A program made the position numbers and the translations under genes. 29,684 nucleotides of DNA, from positions 1 through 29,684 of the forward strand of contig JBBKWJ010000020.1 of the NCBI GenBank assembly GCA_037968895.1. The letters are read 5' to 3'. The notes under the pieces are model-generated. The model saw only the letters and a program-made list of their open reading frames with translations. It searched no databases and was not told where the DNA came from. The stretch is from JBBKWJ01 sp037968895 (GTDB lineage Bacteria; Actinomycetota; Acidimicrobiia; Acidimicrobiales; SZUA-35). Shown here piece after piece: positions 1 through 7,438 of the stretch (the first letter of the stretch is position 1; the number at the start of each line of letters is the position of its first letter).

Positions 1-279
1 TACTCAGCGACGCGAGGATTTACGCTTGATCGAATCGACGCTGCTGTCGTCTCGCTCGCGGACCGAGGGTGGGTTGACGTCACCAGCCGAGCGCTGACGG
101 CAGACGGTCGATCGGCTCGAGAACACATCGAACGATCGACCGACGACTCACAACGAGCCGTCATCGACGCGCTGGACGGAAGCGTCGATAAGCTGATCGA
201 CGACCTTGCTCCGATTGCAGAGGCGGTGCTCGTCGCCCGATCGGCGCCCGCAGATCCGCGCAAACGCGCCGCCGGCTGA
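1..279 (+). CDS. SCO6745-family protein, C-terminal part (5' end outside window)
   Basis: Reading frame 1 is open from the first base to a TGA at 277-279 and gives 92 residues. The visible part looks like a winged-helix end: a helix, then 'DRGWV' leading into 'LTADGR', then a helical tail with 'DLAPIAEAVL' and a basic end. This layout (an 'LT..GR..R..IE..TD' stretch followed by a 'L.PIA.A(V/I)L' helix) is typical of the C-terminus of the actinobacterial SCO6745 family, a MarR-like HTH-containing protein of unclear function. The family call rests on recalled pattern, not a search. It converges on the next gene with only 12 bases between stop codons. The start codon and N-terminal half lie outside the window. 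Confidence 0.6.
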   Translation, partial: YSATRGFTLDRIDAAVVSLADRGWVDVTSRALTADGRSAREHIERSTDDSQRAVIDALDGSVDKLIDDLAPIAEAVLVARSAPADPRKRAAG

Positions 280-291
280 GAGCACGATCGC

Positions 292-954
292 TCACACGTG
301 GAGGTGTACGGGGTATTCGAGCATTGCGAGGGTTGACTGCCCAAGCGATTGACTCGTTGTGCACGCCTCATGCTGAGCGAGGTAAATGCGGCGGGAATCC
401 GCCATCTCATATACGGAAATCGCAACCGTGGGGACTCGGTCAAGGACCGTGCGAAAGTCCTCCTTGTCGACGACCGCTATCCTCCCCGGTGCCAGAACAT
501 CGAATGAGGCCCGGTTGAGAGCGTTTCCTCCGTCGAGAAGCGGGAGCGCCCCGAAATGCGAGCCGTAGTCGAGAACCGTGATTGGGACACCGTCAATCGA
601 TACACCGATCTGCGCGTCGAGCACGATCACCAGACCCTCGGAGGGTTCGTTCTGCCTTCCAAGCAATTCGCCAGCGGGACAGGCCCGAATGTCGAGATAA
701 GTGCTGAGCGACGTCAACTGTGACTGGTCCAGTCCCATGAACAGGTCGTGGCTGCCCGAGAGCAGTCCTTCTACAGGATGATGCGTGGGGCGGAGTCGCT
801 GGCGGAGTCTGCGGGCAGCGGCCATAAGGGGCTGTTTCAGGTGCATCGAGAAATCGCTGGATGGTTCGACTTCGGGGCGCCGGCGAGTTTCAGAAGCTAC
901 GAGCAGGTCTGCATTGCGCAGCTGCCCAACCGAAACTGGGTCGTTTGCGTACAT
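292..954 (-). CDS. Cyclic-nucleotide-binding-domain protein without HTH
   Basis: 220 residues. I chose the ATG at 954 over the in-frame one at 996 because AGGAG (plus-strand 960-964) sits five bases upstream of it. Residues about 85-190 form a cNMP-binding beta-barrel ('CPAGELLGRQNEPSEGLVIVL', later 'DYGSHFGALPLLDGG'). The phosphate-binding cassette is degenerate: the usual F-G-E is F-G-A (134-136), and the Arg of the R-x-A element appears only as 'NRAS'. Binding of cAMP is therefore doubtful. There is no DNA-binding or kinase domain. The first 80 residues are basic and low in recognisable structure, so this may be a sensor or adaptor rather than a transcription factor. It lies downstream of a Crp-type regulator on the same strand, 125 bases away, and near a cyclase gene, which suggests membership of one nucleotide-signalling set. 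Confidence 0.75.
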   Translation of the reverse strand: MYANDPVSVGQLRNADLLVASETRRRPEVEPSSDFSMHLKQPLMAAARRLRQRLRPTHHPVEGLLSGSHDLFMGLDQSQLTSLSTYLDIRACPAGELLGRQNEPSEGLVIVLDAQIGVSIDGVPITVLDYGSHFGALPLLDGGNALNRASFDVLAPGRIAVVDKEDFRTVLDRVPTVAISVYEMADSRRIYLAQHEACTTSQSLGQSTLAMLEYPVHLHV

Positions 955-1041
955 GTGGACTCCTAGAAAGTGATGATTTTGTCGTGAGGCAAGCATCCGC
1001 TCCGACGCGTCCTCCGTCTACGCAAGACTGCGTGATTGGCC

Positions 1042-1057
1042 TGTGAACTGCGACACG
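1042..1057. promoter_or_regulatory. Candidate Crp-type operator upstream of the CNBD gene
   Basis: TGTGA-N6-ACACG. One half-site is perfect and the other matches three of five positions of the Crp/GlxR consensus TGTGA-N6-TCACA. It lies about 90 bases before the start of the CNBD gene and just beyond the stop of the Crp-like gene, a sensible operator position. A match this short can occur by chance, so it is only a candidate. Confidence 0.25.
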
Positions 1058-1079
1058 CAGCGGCACTATCCCAGTGCGG

Positions 1080-1778
1080 TCAGCGCAACTCTGGTGCGAC
1101 GAGCGAACCAGCGCGCAATTGGAGCCCCGCCAGGTCCAAGACTTCGAGATGAAGTCTGCTCGTTGTGATGATCTCGTCGTTTCGAAGCTGTTCGAGCACG
1201 CCGACCGTCGAACGATGGGAGGCACCGGCCCACGTAGCCAGCTCACGTTGTGACACCGGCATTTCGACAACGATCGAACTCTCTCGGTTGGAACGAAGCG
1301 ACTCGAAGCGGGGTTCCGACGCGAGCTGGAACAAGCGCCGTGCAACCAGTGCCCTGGAATCGTCGGCGGTAACCGCCAGCGTGTGAAACGCCATCGATCG
1401 CAGCTGCGACGTCAGATTTGCGAGTAAGGCAAGGGTCAGATCTTGGCGCTCCCGCATCACGCTGATGAGATGTACACGACCAATGGAGATCACGTGGGAC
1501 TCGGTCATCGTCACGGCGCTGACTAGCCGCGGCTCGCCGTCCATCGTGCTGAGTTCGCCGACGAGGTCGCCGGCGCCACGGATCGCCAACAACACCTCCG
1601 AACCGTTTGAGGAGGTTTTTATCAGTTTGATAAGTCCGGAGACAACGAGATAGGCGTCATCGGTCCGGTCACCTTCGTGGAAGAGCCAGCGCCGACAGGC
1701 CAGCCTTCGCGGCACCGCGTTGCTCAGTAGCGACTTCTCGGTGAGCGGATCCATGGCGTCCATAATTCGGATAACCAT
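1080..1778 (-). CDS. Crp/Fnr-family transcriptional regulator
   Basis: 232 residues from the ATG at 1778. A longer start at 1826 and a shorter one at 1763 are possible; GGAGG lies 13 bases before 1778, so the start is not settled. Residues 25-125 are the cyclic-nucleotide-binding fold with a good phosphate-binding cassette, 'GELSTMDGEPR' (74-84), where Glu75 and Arg84 are the expected ligand contacts. A long dimerisation helix follows (about 112-150). The C-terminal winged helix (about 174-212) carries 'SQRELATWAGASHRSTVGVLEQL', a normal Crp recognition helix region. It probably dimerises in the cytoplasm and binds DNA in response to cAMP or a related ligand. It is divergent from the cyclase-STAND gene, so the two may share the control region 1779-1923. 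No FeS-type cysteine cluster is visible, which argues against an Fnr oxygen sensor. Confidence 0.88.
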   Translation of the reverse strand: MVIRIMDAMDPLTEKSLLSNAVPRRLACRRWLFHEGDRTDDAYLVVSGLIKLIKTSSNGSEVLLAIRGAGDLVGELSTMDGEPRLVSAVTMTESHVISIGRVHLISVMRERQDLTLALLANLTSQLRSMAFHTLAVTADDSRALVARRLFQLASEPRFESLRSNRESSIVVEMPVSQRELATWAGASHRSTVGVLEQLRNDEIITTSRLHLEVLDLAGLQLRAGSLVAPELR

Positions 1779-1847
1779 TACCGGACGGTAGCCTCCGTCG
1801 CCGCAGCGCGCCCTTGGAATAGACAAAATCCCGCGCGCCGAACGGCA

Positions 1848-1863
1848 GGGTTCTGGCGAACCC
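1848..1863. repeat. Small inverted repeat between divergent Crp and cyclase genes
   Basis: GGGTTC-TGGC-GAACCC, a 6-bp stem with a 4-base loop, in the divergent control region 1779-1923. It could be an operator or a hairpin in the cyclase leader. Nothing else convincing was read in this region. Confidence 0.3.
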
Positions 1864-1923
1864 GGTCAGCTCCATGGCCCGCGCTTGAGCTACCATGCCG
1901 CAGTGGCGGTCGAGACAGGATTC

Positions 1924-4545
1924 ATGGCAGGGACGGATCCGGAGACCCCGATTCCGTCCGGCGAAGTGACATATCTTTTCACCGACGTCGTCGGCTCCTC
2001 GAAAGAATGGGAGCGGAACTCCGACGACATGCACGAGGCGCTCCGGATTCACGATGAAGTGATTCGGACCGTGTTTGCCCGACACGGCGGGTTCGTCTTC
2101 TCCGTTGCCGGAGATGCGTTCGGAGCCGCATTCGACGTTCCATTGCGGGCCGTGGCTGCAGCCGTCGATATCCAGCTCGGACTCTCCCAGGCGACCTCTG
2201 GTTCGGTGAGCATCGCGGTCCGGGCCGGATTGCATACTGGCGAATCGCTCGAGCGAGATGGCAACTACTTCGGGACGAATGTGAACCGCGCCGCCCGTAT
2301 CCAGTCGATGGGCCGTGGGGGGCAGGTGCTCCTCTCGCTGCAGTGCGCAAACTTGGTGTCTCGAGACGCACTAGACGGATACTCGGTCGTCTCGATCGGA
2401 GAACACACTCTGCGGTCATTTGATGATCGGGAGGAACTGTTTCAACTTCTTGGTGAGGGACTGTCTGCTGACACGTCGACCGAGACCAGCGCCGTTGTAG
2501 ACAACTTGCCCAATCCAGCGACGCGGTTTGTGGGCCGGCTCGACGACGTCGCAGGCGTCAGCGAGGAGCTCCGGCCGGGCAAACACGTCACGCTGGTCGG
2601 ACTCGGCGGTCTTGGCAAGACTCGGTTGTCAATCGAAATCGCCCGCAGTGTGGCATCCGATTTCAGCGATGGTGTGTGGTGGATCGATCTTGCGCCGCTC
2701 ACTGAAGCCGCGGCGATCGCGCCTGCGATGACGGCGCTGCTCGGCGTGGGTCAGCAGCAGCCTGACGTCACCGAGGTTGTGATCGACCGGCTGTCTGATC
2801 AGCGGGCATTGCTCATCTTCGACAACTGTGAGCACCTCATCAACGGCGTTGCCTCGTTGGTCTCGTCGATCCACAGTCGCTGCCCTGACGTTGCGGTGTT
2901 GGCGACATCGCGCGAGCCGCTCGGCATCAGTGGCGAACAGGTCTGGCCGGTACGCCCGCTCTCCGCCTCGGACGAAGCCGTAGACCTGCTTATCGACCGG
3001 GTGGCAGAGCGCGACGCGAAGCTTGACACGAGTGCGTGGAACCGAAACGACCTAGGCCTTTTGTGCGCTCGGCTCGACGGGATGCCGCTCGCAATCGAAA
3101 TGGCGGCAGCTCGGCTTCAAACGATGTCGCCACTCGACGTACTGCGGCGGCTGGAAGATCGGTTCAGGCTCCTTCGCAGCCGTAGGCGGGATGTGACTGA
3201 CAGGCATCAGACGTTGTTGGCCGCGCTCGATTGGTCGTACGACTTGCTGGATGAACAGGAACAAGCCCTTCTCAATCGCCTCAGCGTGTTCGGCGGCACC
3301 TTCGATCTCGAGGCGGCTGAGCAGATATGTTCCGATGAACTTGTCGACTCTTACGACGTGATCGATCTCATTGCGTCACTCGTCGACAAGTCGTTGGTGA
3401 CTGTGTTGCGCAGTGGTGATTCCACTCGATATCGCATGCTCGAAACGGTGAGACAGTACGCCAGGACGCATCTTGACGAAGCGGATCTCGCCACTCTCCG
3501 AAATCAACACCTCGGCTACATGTCACGGCTCATGGTTGAGACAAATGTCCGATGGAACGGCAGAACCCAAGCCGACTTCGACTTCGCGTGGCACAGCTAT
3601 TCAAGCGAATGGGACAACGTGCGTGACGCCGTCGCCTGGGCGGTGGCCTCCAACGACACCGACAAATGTGCTCTGCTCCTTGAGTCGGTCTGGACCTACG
3701 CCTTCGAATCGTTCCACTTCGAGGTCGGAGACTGGGCCAGCGACGCGCTTGACATGGCGCCACCCCCCGCCGTCGCCTATGCCATGGTTGCTCTGAAAAG
3801 CCGACGCCGCCGGGGTCGGGCAATGATTGCTGAAGCACTAGAGGTAGTCGGACCACTTGACAAGCCGGTTGGCGGAGCGAGCCTTATCTACCAGGTTGAC
3901 GAAGGAATGAAGGCTGCGGCCGGTGATCGCAAGGGTGCCGCCGAAGCTGCGGCGCTCGCTCTCTTCCACGCTCCGCAACTCGGACCAAACGACGTCGCCT
4001 ACCAGGAAGCCGCCCTCGCTGACTACTTATCTGTTGATGACCCCGCCAGAGCCGCCGAGTGCGCGGCGTCGGTGTACCGCTATCTGAGCGGATCCACCAA
4101 TCCGATGCGAAGCATCGCGATGGGTCCGCTCGGTTTCTACGAGGCAACGAGCGGACGACCGGCCGAGGGGTACGAGCTCTGCGCCCAGGGTGTCCGTCTG
4201 GCTGGCCAGGCAGGGCTGGATTGGACCGAGTCGATGGCGACCGTCGCTCAAGCACGCGTTGCCATCCAGTACGGCGTTGGCGATCCCGACGCCGACGTGA
4301 GTGCAGCGCTCCGTCGACACCGGCAGAAGCGAGCTTGGTACGCGCTCTGGTTTCTGATCAGCGAGATGCTGCCGTGGCTTCGATCGAGCGGTCGCGACAC
4401 GCTGGCTGACACAATTGAGCATCATCTGGCCGCCAACGACATTAGGGGAGGGGAGTCACCTATCGGGTCGTTGAATATGACGAGAGACGATCTGATCGAC
4501 CGGATCCTCAAGGATCTCGAAGACGGCGTCACACCAGCCACCTGA
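1924..4545 (+). CDS. Class III adenylate/guanylate cyclase fused to NB-ARC/STAND ATPase
   Basis: 873 residues from the ATG at 1924. A TTG at 1885 and a GTG at 1903 are in frame upstream, and none of the three has a strong ribosome site. Residues 12-145 are a class III cyclase domain: 'FTDVVGSS' supplies the first metal Asp (D21), 'AGDAF' the second (D64), and 'VNRAAR' the transition-state Asn121 and Arg125. The purine-selecting Lys/Asp pair of ordinary adenylate cyclases is replaced by Ser60 and Asn114, like the altered pairs in the mycobacterial Rv0386 group. Residues 200-470 are a STAND ATPase with Walker A 'GLGGLGKT' (226-233) and Walker B 'LLIFDN' (D299), then 'TSREPLG'. A winged-helix and helical TPR-like region follows. 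No LuxR HTH ends the protein, unlike several relatives. It is probably a signal-gated cytoplasmic cyclase. Substrate and activity cannot be read from sequence. Confidence 0.88.
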   Translation: MAGTDPETPIPSGEVTYLFTDVVGSSKEWERNSDDMHEALRIHDEVIRTVFARHGGFVFSVAGDAFGAAFDVPLRAVAAAVDIQLGLSQATSGSVSIAVRAGLHTGESLERDGNYFGTNVNRAARIQSMGRGGQVLLSLQCANLVSRDALDGYSVVSIGEHTLRSFDDREELFQLLGEGLSADTSTETSAVVDNLPNPATRFVGRLDDVAGVSEELRPGKHVTLVGLGGLGKTRLSIEIARSVASDFSDGVWWIDLAPLTEAAAIAPAMTALLGVGQQQPDVTEVVIDRLSDQRALLIFDNCEHLINGVASLVSSIHSRCPDVAVLATSREPLGISGEQVWPVRPLSASDEAVDLLIDRVAERDAKLDTSAWNRNDLGLLCARLDGMPLAIEMAAARLQTMSPLDVLRRLEDRFRLLRSRRRDVTDRHQTLLAALDWSYDLLDEQEQALLNRLSVFGGTFDLEAAEQICSDELVDSYDVIDLIASLVDKSLVTVLRSGDSTRYRMLETVRQYARTHLDEADLATLRNQHLGYMSRLMVETNVRWNGRTQADFDFAWHSYSSEWDNVRDAVAWAVASNDTDKCALLLESVWTYAFESFHFEVGDWASDALDMAPPPAVAYAMVALKSRRRRGRAMIAEALEVVGPLDKPVGGASLIYQVDEGMKAAAGDRKGAAEAAALALFHAPQLGPNDVAYQEAALADYLSVDDPARAAECAASVYRYLSGSTNPMRSIAMGPLGFYEATSGRPAEGYELCAQGVRLAGQAGLDWTESMATVAQARVAIQYGVGDPDADVSAALRRHRQKRAWYALWFLISEMLPWLRSSGRDTLADTIEHHLAANDIRGGESPIGSLNMTRDDLIDRILKDLEDGVTPAT

Positions 4546-4548
4546 CGA

Positions 4549-4596
4549 TTTTGGGGGTTCCAGGACGCCCAAACGGGCGTCCTGGCACCCCCAAAA
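4549..4596. terminator. Strong hairpin between convergent genes (repeat family copy 1)
   Basis: The outer arms are TTTTGGGGGT (4549-4558) and ACCCCCAAAA (4587-4596). After one mismatch, an 11-bp inner stem pairs CCAGGACGCCC (4560-4570) with GGGCGTCCTGG (4575-4585) around the loop AAAC. It sits between the stops of the cyclase gene and the glucan phosphorylase gene, so it probably terminates both. The flanking A and T runs are inside the stem, and there is no free U tail on either strand. Confidence 0.75.
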
Positions 4597-4609
4597 CCCA
4601 GTAAATGGG

Positions 4610-6232
4610 TTACGGGTTGTAGAGCTTGGCGTAGTAGTCGTCGAGCATGCGCTTCATCGCGAACGGCTCGGAGGTAGTCCGGATGCTTTCGCCCATCATC
4701 GTTTCCCACTTCGGTGAGTCGTCGTAGTAGGTCGGCAGCACCTTGTTGAGGACGACGTCGTACAACGAAGCGAGGTCGTGCGCATCGAGTTCCTCGTCAG
4801 AATCTGACTCGAAGCCATCGCCGATTTGCCAGCCATTCTCGCCATCGACACACGCTTCTGGCCACCAGCCATCGAGGATCGAGCAGTTGAGCACGCCATT
4901 CATCGACGCCTTCATTCCACTGGTTCCGCTTGCCTCTTGAGGGCGACGAGGGTTGTTGAGCCACACATCGGAACCACGTGTGAGCATCTTGCCGATCGTC
5001 ATGTCGTAGTTCTCAAGGAACACCACAGCGTTCGGGTATGCCTTCATCATGGCGACGATGTTGCTGACGATCTCTTTGCCGCTGTCGTCAAACGGATGGG
5101 CCTTGCCCGAGAACACGATCTGCAGTTGCCCACTCTTGAGGTATGGCTCGATGATTTCCATATCGGAAAAGATCAGATCGCTCCGCTTGTATGTCGCGGC
5201 ACGGCGGCTGAATCCGATGAGGATCTTGTCGGCCTTGAGCTCGGCGCCGGTGCGGTCCTTGATGAAGTCGATCAGCTCGGCCTTGACCGTGTTGTGTACT
5301 GGCAACAGCGGCTTGTCTTGCTCGAAGGCCTCAGTGATTCGCTCGTCGACCCAGGTTGGTGTGTGGATGCAGTTTGTGATGCCAACGATTTCGCTGCGGC
5401 CGGCCACATGGCGCCACATCTTGTTTGCTGTCTCGGCGTGGAGCATGGCGACAGCATTGGCGTTGCGCGAGAGGCGAAGCGCGGCGACGGTCATGTTGAA
5501 CGGGTCGCCGCCGATTCGTGTCATCTCTTCGGCGTCGAGGCCACGGAAGGCGCCCATGAATTCCATTGTGCGGAGCTCGTGGCTCTCGTTGCCCTGGATG
5601 ACGGGCGTATGCGTTGTGAAGACAACGGTCGATTTGGTTTTCTGCCATGCGTTTTCGAAACTGAGGCCGCGCGACTTCTCTTCTTCGATGAGTTCGAGGG
5701 CGGCGAGGACGGCGTGACCTTCGTTGAAGTGATAGACGTCGACATCGATGCCGAGGGCGCGCAACGCCCGAATGCCACCAATGCCGAGCACGATCTCCTG
5801 AGCGAGTCGCTCCTCCTTGAACCAGCCGTACAGCTGCCCACAGATCCAGCGATCGTCACCATTGTTTTCTTCGATATCGGTGTCGAGTAAGTAGAGCGTC
5901 GAGTTGCCGTAGGCCTCGGTCTTCCACACCTTGACGGTCACCTCGTGGCCGCGAATGGTCACAGGAACAGTGACGCCGGTGTCCTCCAGGTCGTAGTCAC
6001 GGTTGCTGAACGAGTCGTAAGGGACACCGTCTTCGCCGATGTACTGGTCGGTATAACCCTGCTTCCACTTGATGCCGATACCGATAATCGGGAGCCCTTC
6101 GTCTTTGGCCCCTTTGAGGTAGTCGCCGGCCAGAATCCCGAGACCGCCGGCATAGAGTTTCACGTCGTTTTCGAGGCCATATTCCATGCAGAAATAGGCA
6201 ACTTTCAATTTGTCTTTGGTATTCGCTGACAC
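4610..6232 (-). CDS. glgP: Alpha-glucan (glycogen) phosphorylase, short form
   Basis: 540 residues from the GTG at 6232. A GTG at 6244 gives 544 residues, but GAGGA abuts that codon, whereas it lies about 11 bases from 6232. The protein matches the short 'alpha-glucan phosphorylase' group (TIGR02094 type): 'YFCMEYGLEND' near the N-terminus, 'YAGGLGILAGDYLK', 'HFNEGHAVL', 'FTTHTPV', and the pyridoxal-phosphate region 'EASGTSGMKASMNG' with the cofactor lysine at about residue 441. Such enzymes remove terminal glucose from alpha-1,4-glucans with phosphate to give glucose-1-phosphate in the cytosol. At about 540 residues it is far shorter than the 800-residue GlgP/MalP enzymes and lacks the extra N-terminal domain some relatives carry. 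The C-terminus looks complete. No other glycogen gene is in the window. The subfamily is sure; the preferred glucan is unknown. Confidence 0.9.
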   Translation of the reverse strand: MSANTKDKLKVAYFCMEYGLENDVKLYAGGLGILAGDYLKGAKDEGLPIIGIGIKWKQGYTDQYIGEDGVPYDSFSNRDYDLEDTGVTVPVTIRGHEVTVKVWKTEAYGNSTLYLLDTDIEENNGDDRWICGQLYGWFKEERLAQEIVLGIGGIRALRALGIDVDVYHFNEGHAVLAALELIEEEKSRGLSFENAWQKTKSTVVFTTHTPVIQGNESHELRTMEFMGAFRGLDAEEMTRIGGDPFNMTVAALRLSRNANAVAMLHAETANKMWRHVAGRSEIVGITNCIHTPTWVDERITEAFEQDKPLLPVHNTVKAELIDFIKDRTGAELKADKILIGFSRRAATYKRSDLIFSDMEIIEPYLKSGQLQIVFSGKAHPFDDSGKEIVSNIVAMMKAYPNAVVFLENYDMTIGKMLTRGSDVWLNNPRRPQEASGTSGMKASMNGVLNCSILDGWWPEACVDGENGWQIGDGFESDSDEELDAHDLASLYDVVLNKVLPTYYDDSPKWETMMGESIRTTSEPFAMKRMLDDYYAKLYNP

Positions 6233-6302
6233 GGTAGTTCGCACTCCTCGGTACTTGGATCGTGCTGAGCCTACTTGGCGCGACCCGATCTAGGATCGAC
6301 CA

Positions 6303-6770
6303 ATGACTCTTCGACCTGACTATACGAATCCTGCAGTTCGCGAGGGAGCGTTGCTAAGGACCGCAGCTGATTTGCTAGTGCCACTTGGTGAGCTTGGCCG
6401 CCTCATCGGGCCTGAGCTGGTTGAGCAGCTTTCGACGCTCGGTATCAAGCCAGCGATAGCGGGACAGAACACTGGCTACTTCTGGGTCGAAGGAGCGTGC
6501 CCTGGCCCTGAGCCAACGGACGAGGTCATCGTGCTTCGTAGCGACGGTCAGAGTTGGGTCGTTGGCTACTGGGAACGAGGGTCCTTCAGAATTGACCATC
6601 GCTTCTGGAGCGAAGAGGACGCCTGTCGCTGGCTGCTTCACGACCTTGTGTCACATTCGGCGGTGTCGATGGGAAGCACGACGTCGAGGCCCCACGTGAG
6701 TTCGATCTACCGGGAACGGATCCTCACGGCCCTCGAAGAGGTCACTGCGCTAATTCATCGGGGACGCTGA
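6303..6770 (+). CDS. Unknown 155-residue cytoplasmic protein
   Basis: I do not recognise the family. The ATG at 6303 has AGGA eight bases upstream, and the frame keeps a coding-like composition to its stop. The predicted protein has no signal peptide or membrane span. It starts with a helical part ('GALLRTAADLLVPLGELGRLIG'), followed by an alpha/beta-looking core containing 'GYFWVEG', 'DEVIVLRSDGQSWVVGYWERG' and 'SEEDACRWLLHDL'. The aromatic-rich strand 'SWVVGYWERGSF' followed by 'F.SEEDAC.WLL' resembles small immunity-like or substrate-binding folds, but that is only a visual impression. It is transcribed away from the glucan phosphorylase gene across a 70-base shared promoter region. It ends at a hairpin shared with the convergent hydrolase gene. 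Confidence 0.6.
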   Translation: MTLRPDYTNPAVREGALLRTAADLLVPLGELGRLIGPELVEQLSTLGIKPAIAGQNTGYFWVEGACPGPEPTDEVIVLRSDGQSWVVGYWERGSFRIDHRFWSEEDACRWLLHDLVSHSAVSMGSTTSRPHVSSIYRERILTALEEVTALIHRGR

Positions 6771-6796
6771 CGAAGAAGCACCGATTGACCCGCTCG

Positions 6797-6844
6797 TTTT
6801 GGGGGTGCCAGAACGCCGAAAAGGTCGCCCCAGCACCCTCAAAA
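6797..6844. terminator. Hairpin between convergent genes (repeat family copy 2)
   Basis: The arms TTTTGGGGGT (6797-6806) and ACCCTCAAAA (6835-6844) pair with one G-U, and two more G-C/C-G pairs follow. The inner part is imperfect. The left arm is nearly the same as the 4549 copy (TTTTGGGGGT, then CCAG, then ACGCC), so the two share origin or function. It again lies between convergent stops and is probably a bidirectional terminator. Confidence 0.6.
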
Positions 6845-6850
6845 CGGAGG

Positions 6851-7438
6851 CTAGGTTTCGCTTGATGGTTCGCGTCGGGGGAATGCGGTGCGAAGGAGCG
6901 CTGGCGCCACAAAGGGTTGCCAGTCACTGGGAACCTGGCTGATTCGGTCATTGATGAGATACAGCACGGCCGGATCGAAACCAAGCGTCAGGTGCGTAGA
7001 CCTAACCTCGACGTTTTCGTGGCGCCTAGCCGTCTCGTCAATGCGTGACGACCGCCAGGGCACAATGCGGTCTCGCCGGGAATACACCGAGGTGGTTGGG
7101 ACACGAAGCACTTCTGCAGGCGAACCCTGCATTCGAAGTGGACTTCCGAGCGTTGTGACACTGTGGATGAAGTGCGGCACAGCGCGCGCCAACCAGTGCG
7201 CATAGAGGCCGCCCATGCTCCAACCTACGAGTGCGACAGGTTCTCGGTCCCGCTCGAAAAGTTCGGTCAGACGTTTGATGAGCAGCGGAACGGTCTGTTC
7301 GTTTGGGCCAGAGTTGCGACCGAGCTGCCATCCGTGAGCGTGGTGGCCCCTGGTCGCCAGCGATGTGCGGATGGCCTGGGTGGAGCGATCGCCAGCGGCG
7401 AGGCCGGGGAGGACGAGGACCCTCGTTCGGGTGGTCAT
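6851..7438 (-). CDS. Small alpha/beta hydrolase (lipase/esterase-like), coupled to WS/DGAT
   Basis: 195 residues. The frame runs open to 7633, but the extension is out-of-frame Lys-tail coding sequence of the upstream gene. The ATG at 7438 overlaps that gene's TGA as ATGA, so translational coupling fixes the start. An alpha/beta-hydrolase fold is visible: 'VLVLPGL' first strand, 'HGWQLGRNSGP', nucleophile elbow 'GWSMGG' (Ser74), acid 'SRRDRIVPW' (Asp123) and 'STHLTLG' (His149). There is no signal peptide, so it is cytoplasmic. Its position behind a neutral-lipid acyltransferase suggests an esterase, lipase or acyl-transfer role in storage-lipid turnover. It is clearly paralogous to the hydrolase at 22581-23402: 'DRST', 'HGW.LGRN.GP', 'GWS.GGLYA..LAR' and 'TLGSP.RM' are shared. 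Confidence 0.85.
   Translation of the reverse strand: MTTRTRVLVLPGLAAGDRSTQAIRTSLATRGHHAHGWQLGRNSGPNEQTVPLLIKRLTELFERDREPVALVGWSMGGLYAHWLARAVPHFIHSVTTLGSPLRMQGSPAEVLRVPTTSVYSRRDRIVPWRSSRIDETARRHENVEVRSTHLTLGFDPAVLYLINDRISQVPSDWQPFVAPALLRTAFPRREPSSET

Noticed and set aside
4826..5890. 354-residue open frame on the plus strand
   Set aside because: It lies wholly antisense to the glucan phosphorylase gene, whose motifs are unmistakable; long shadow frames are common at this GC.
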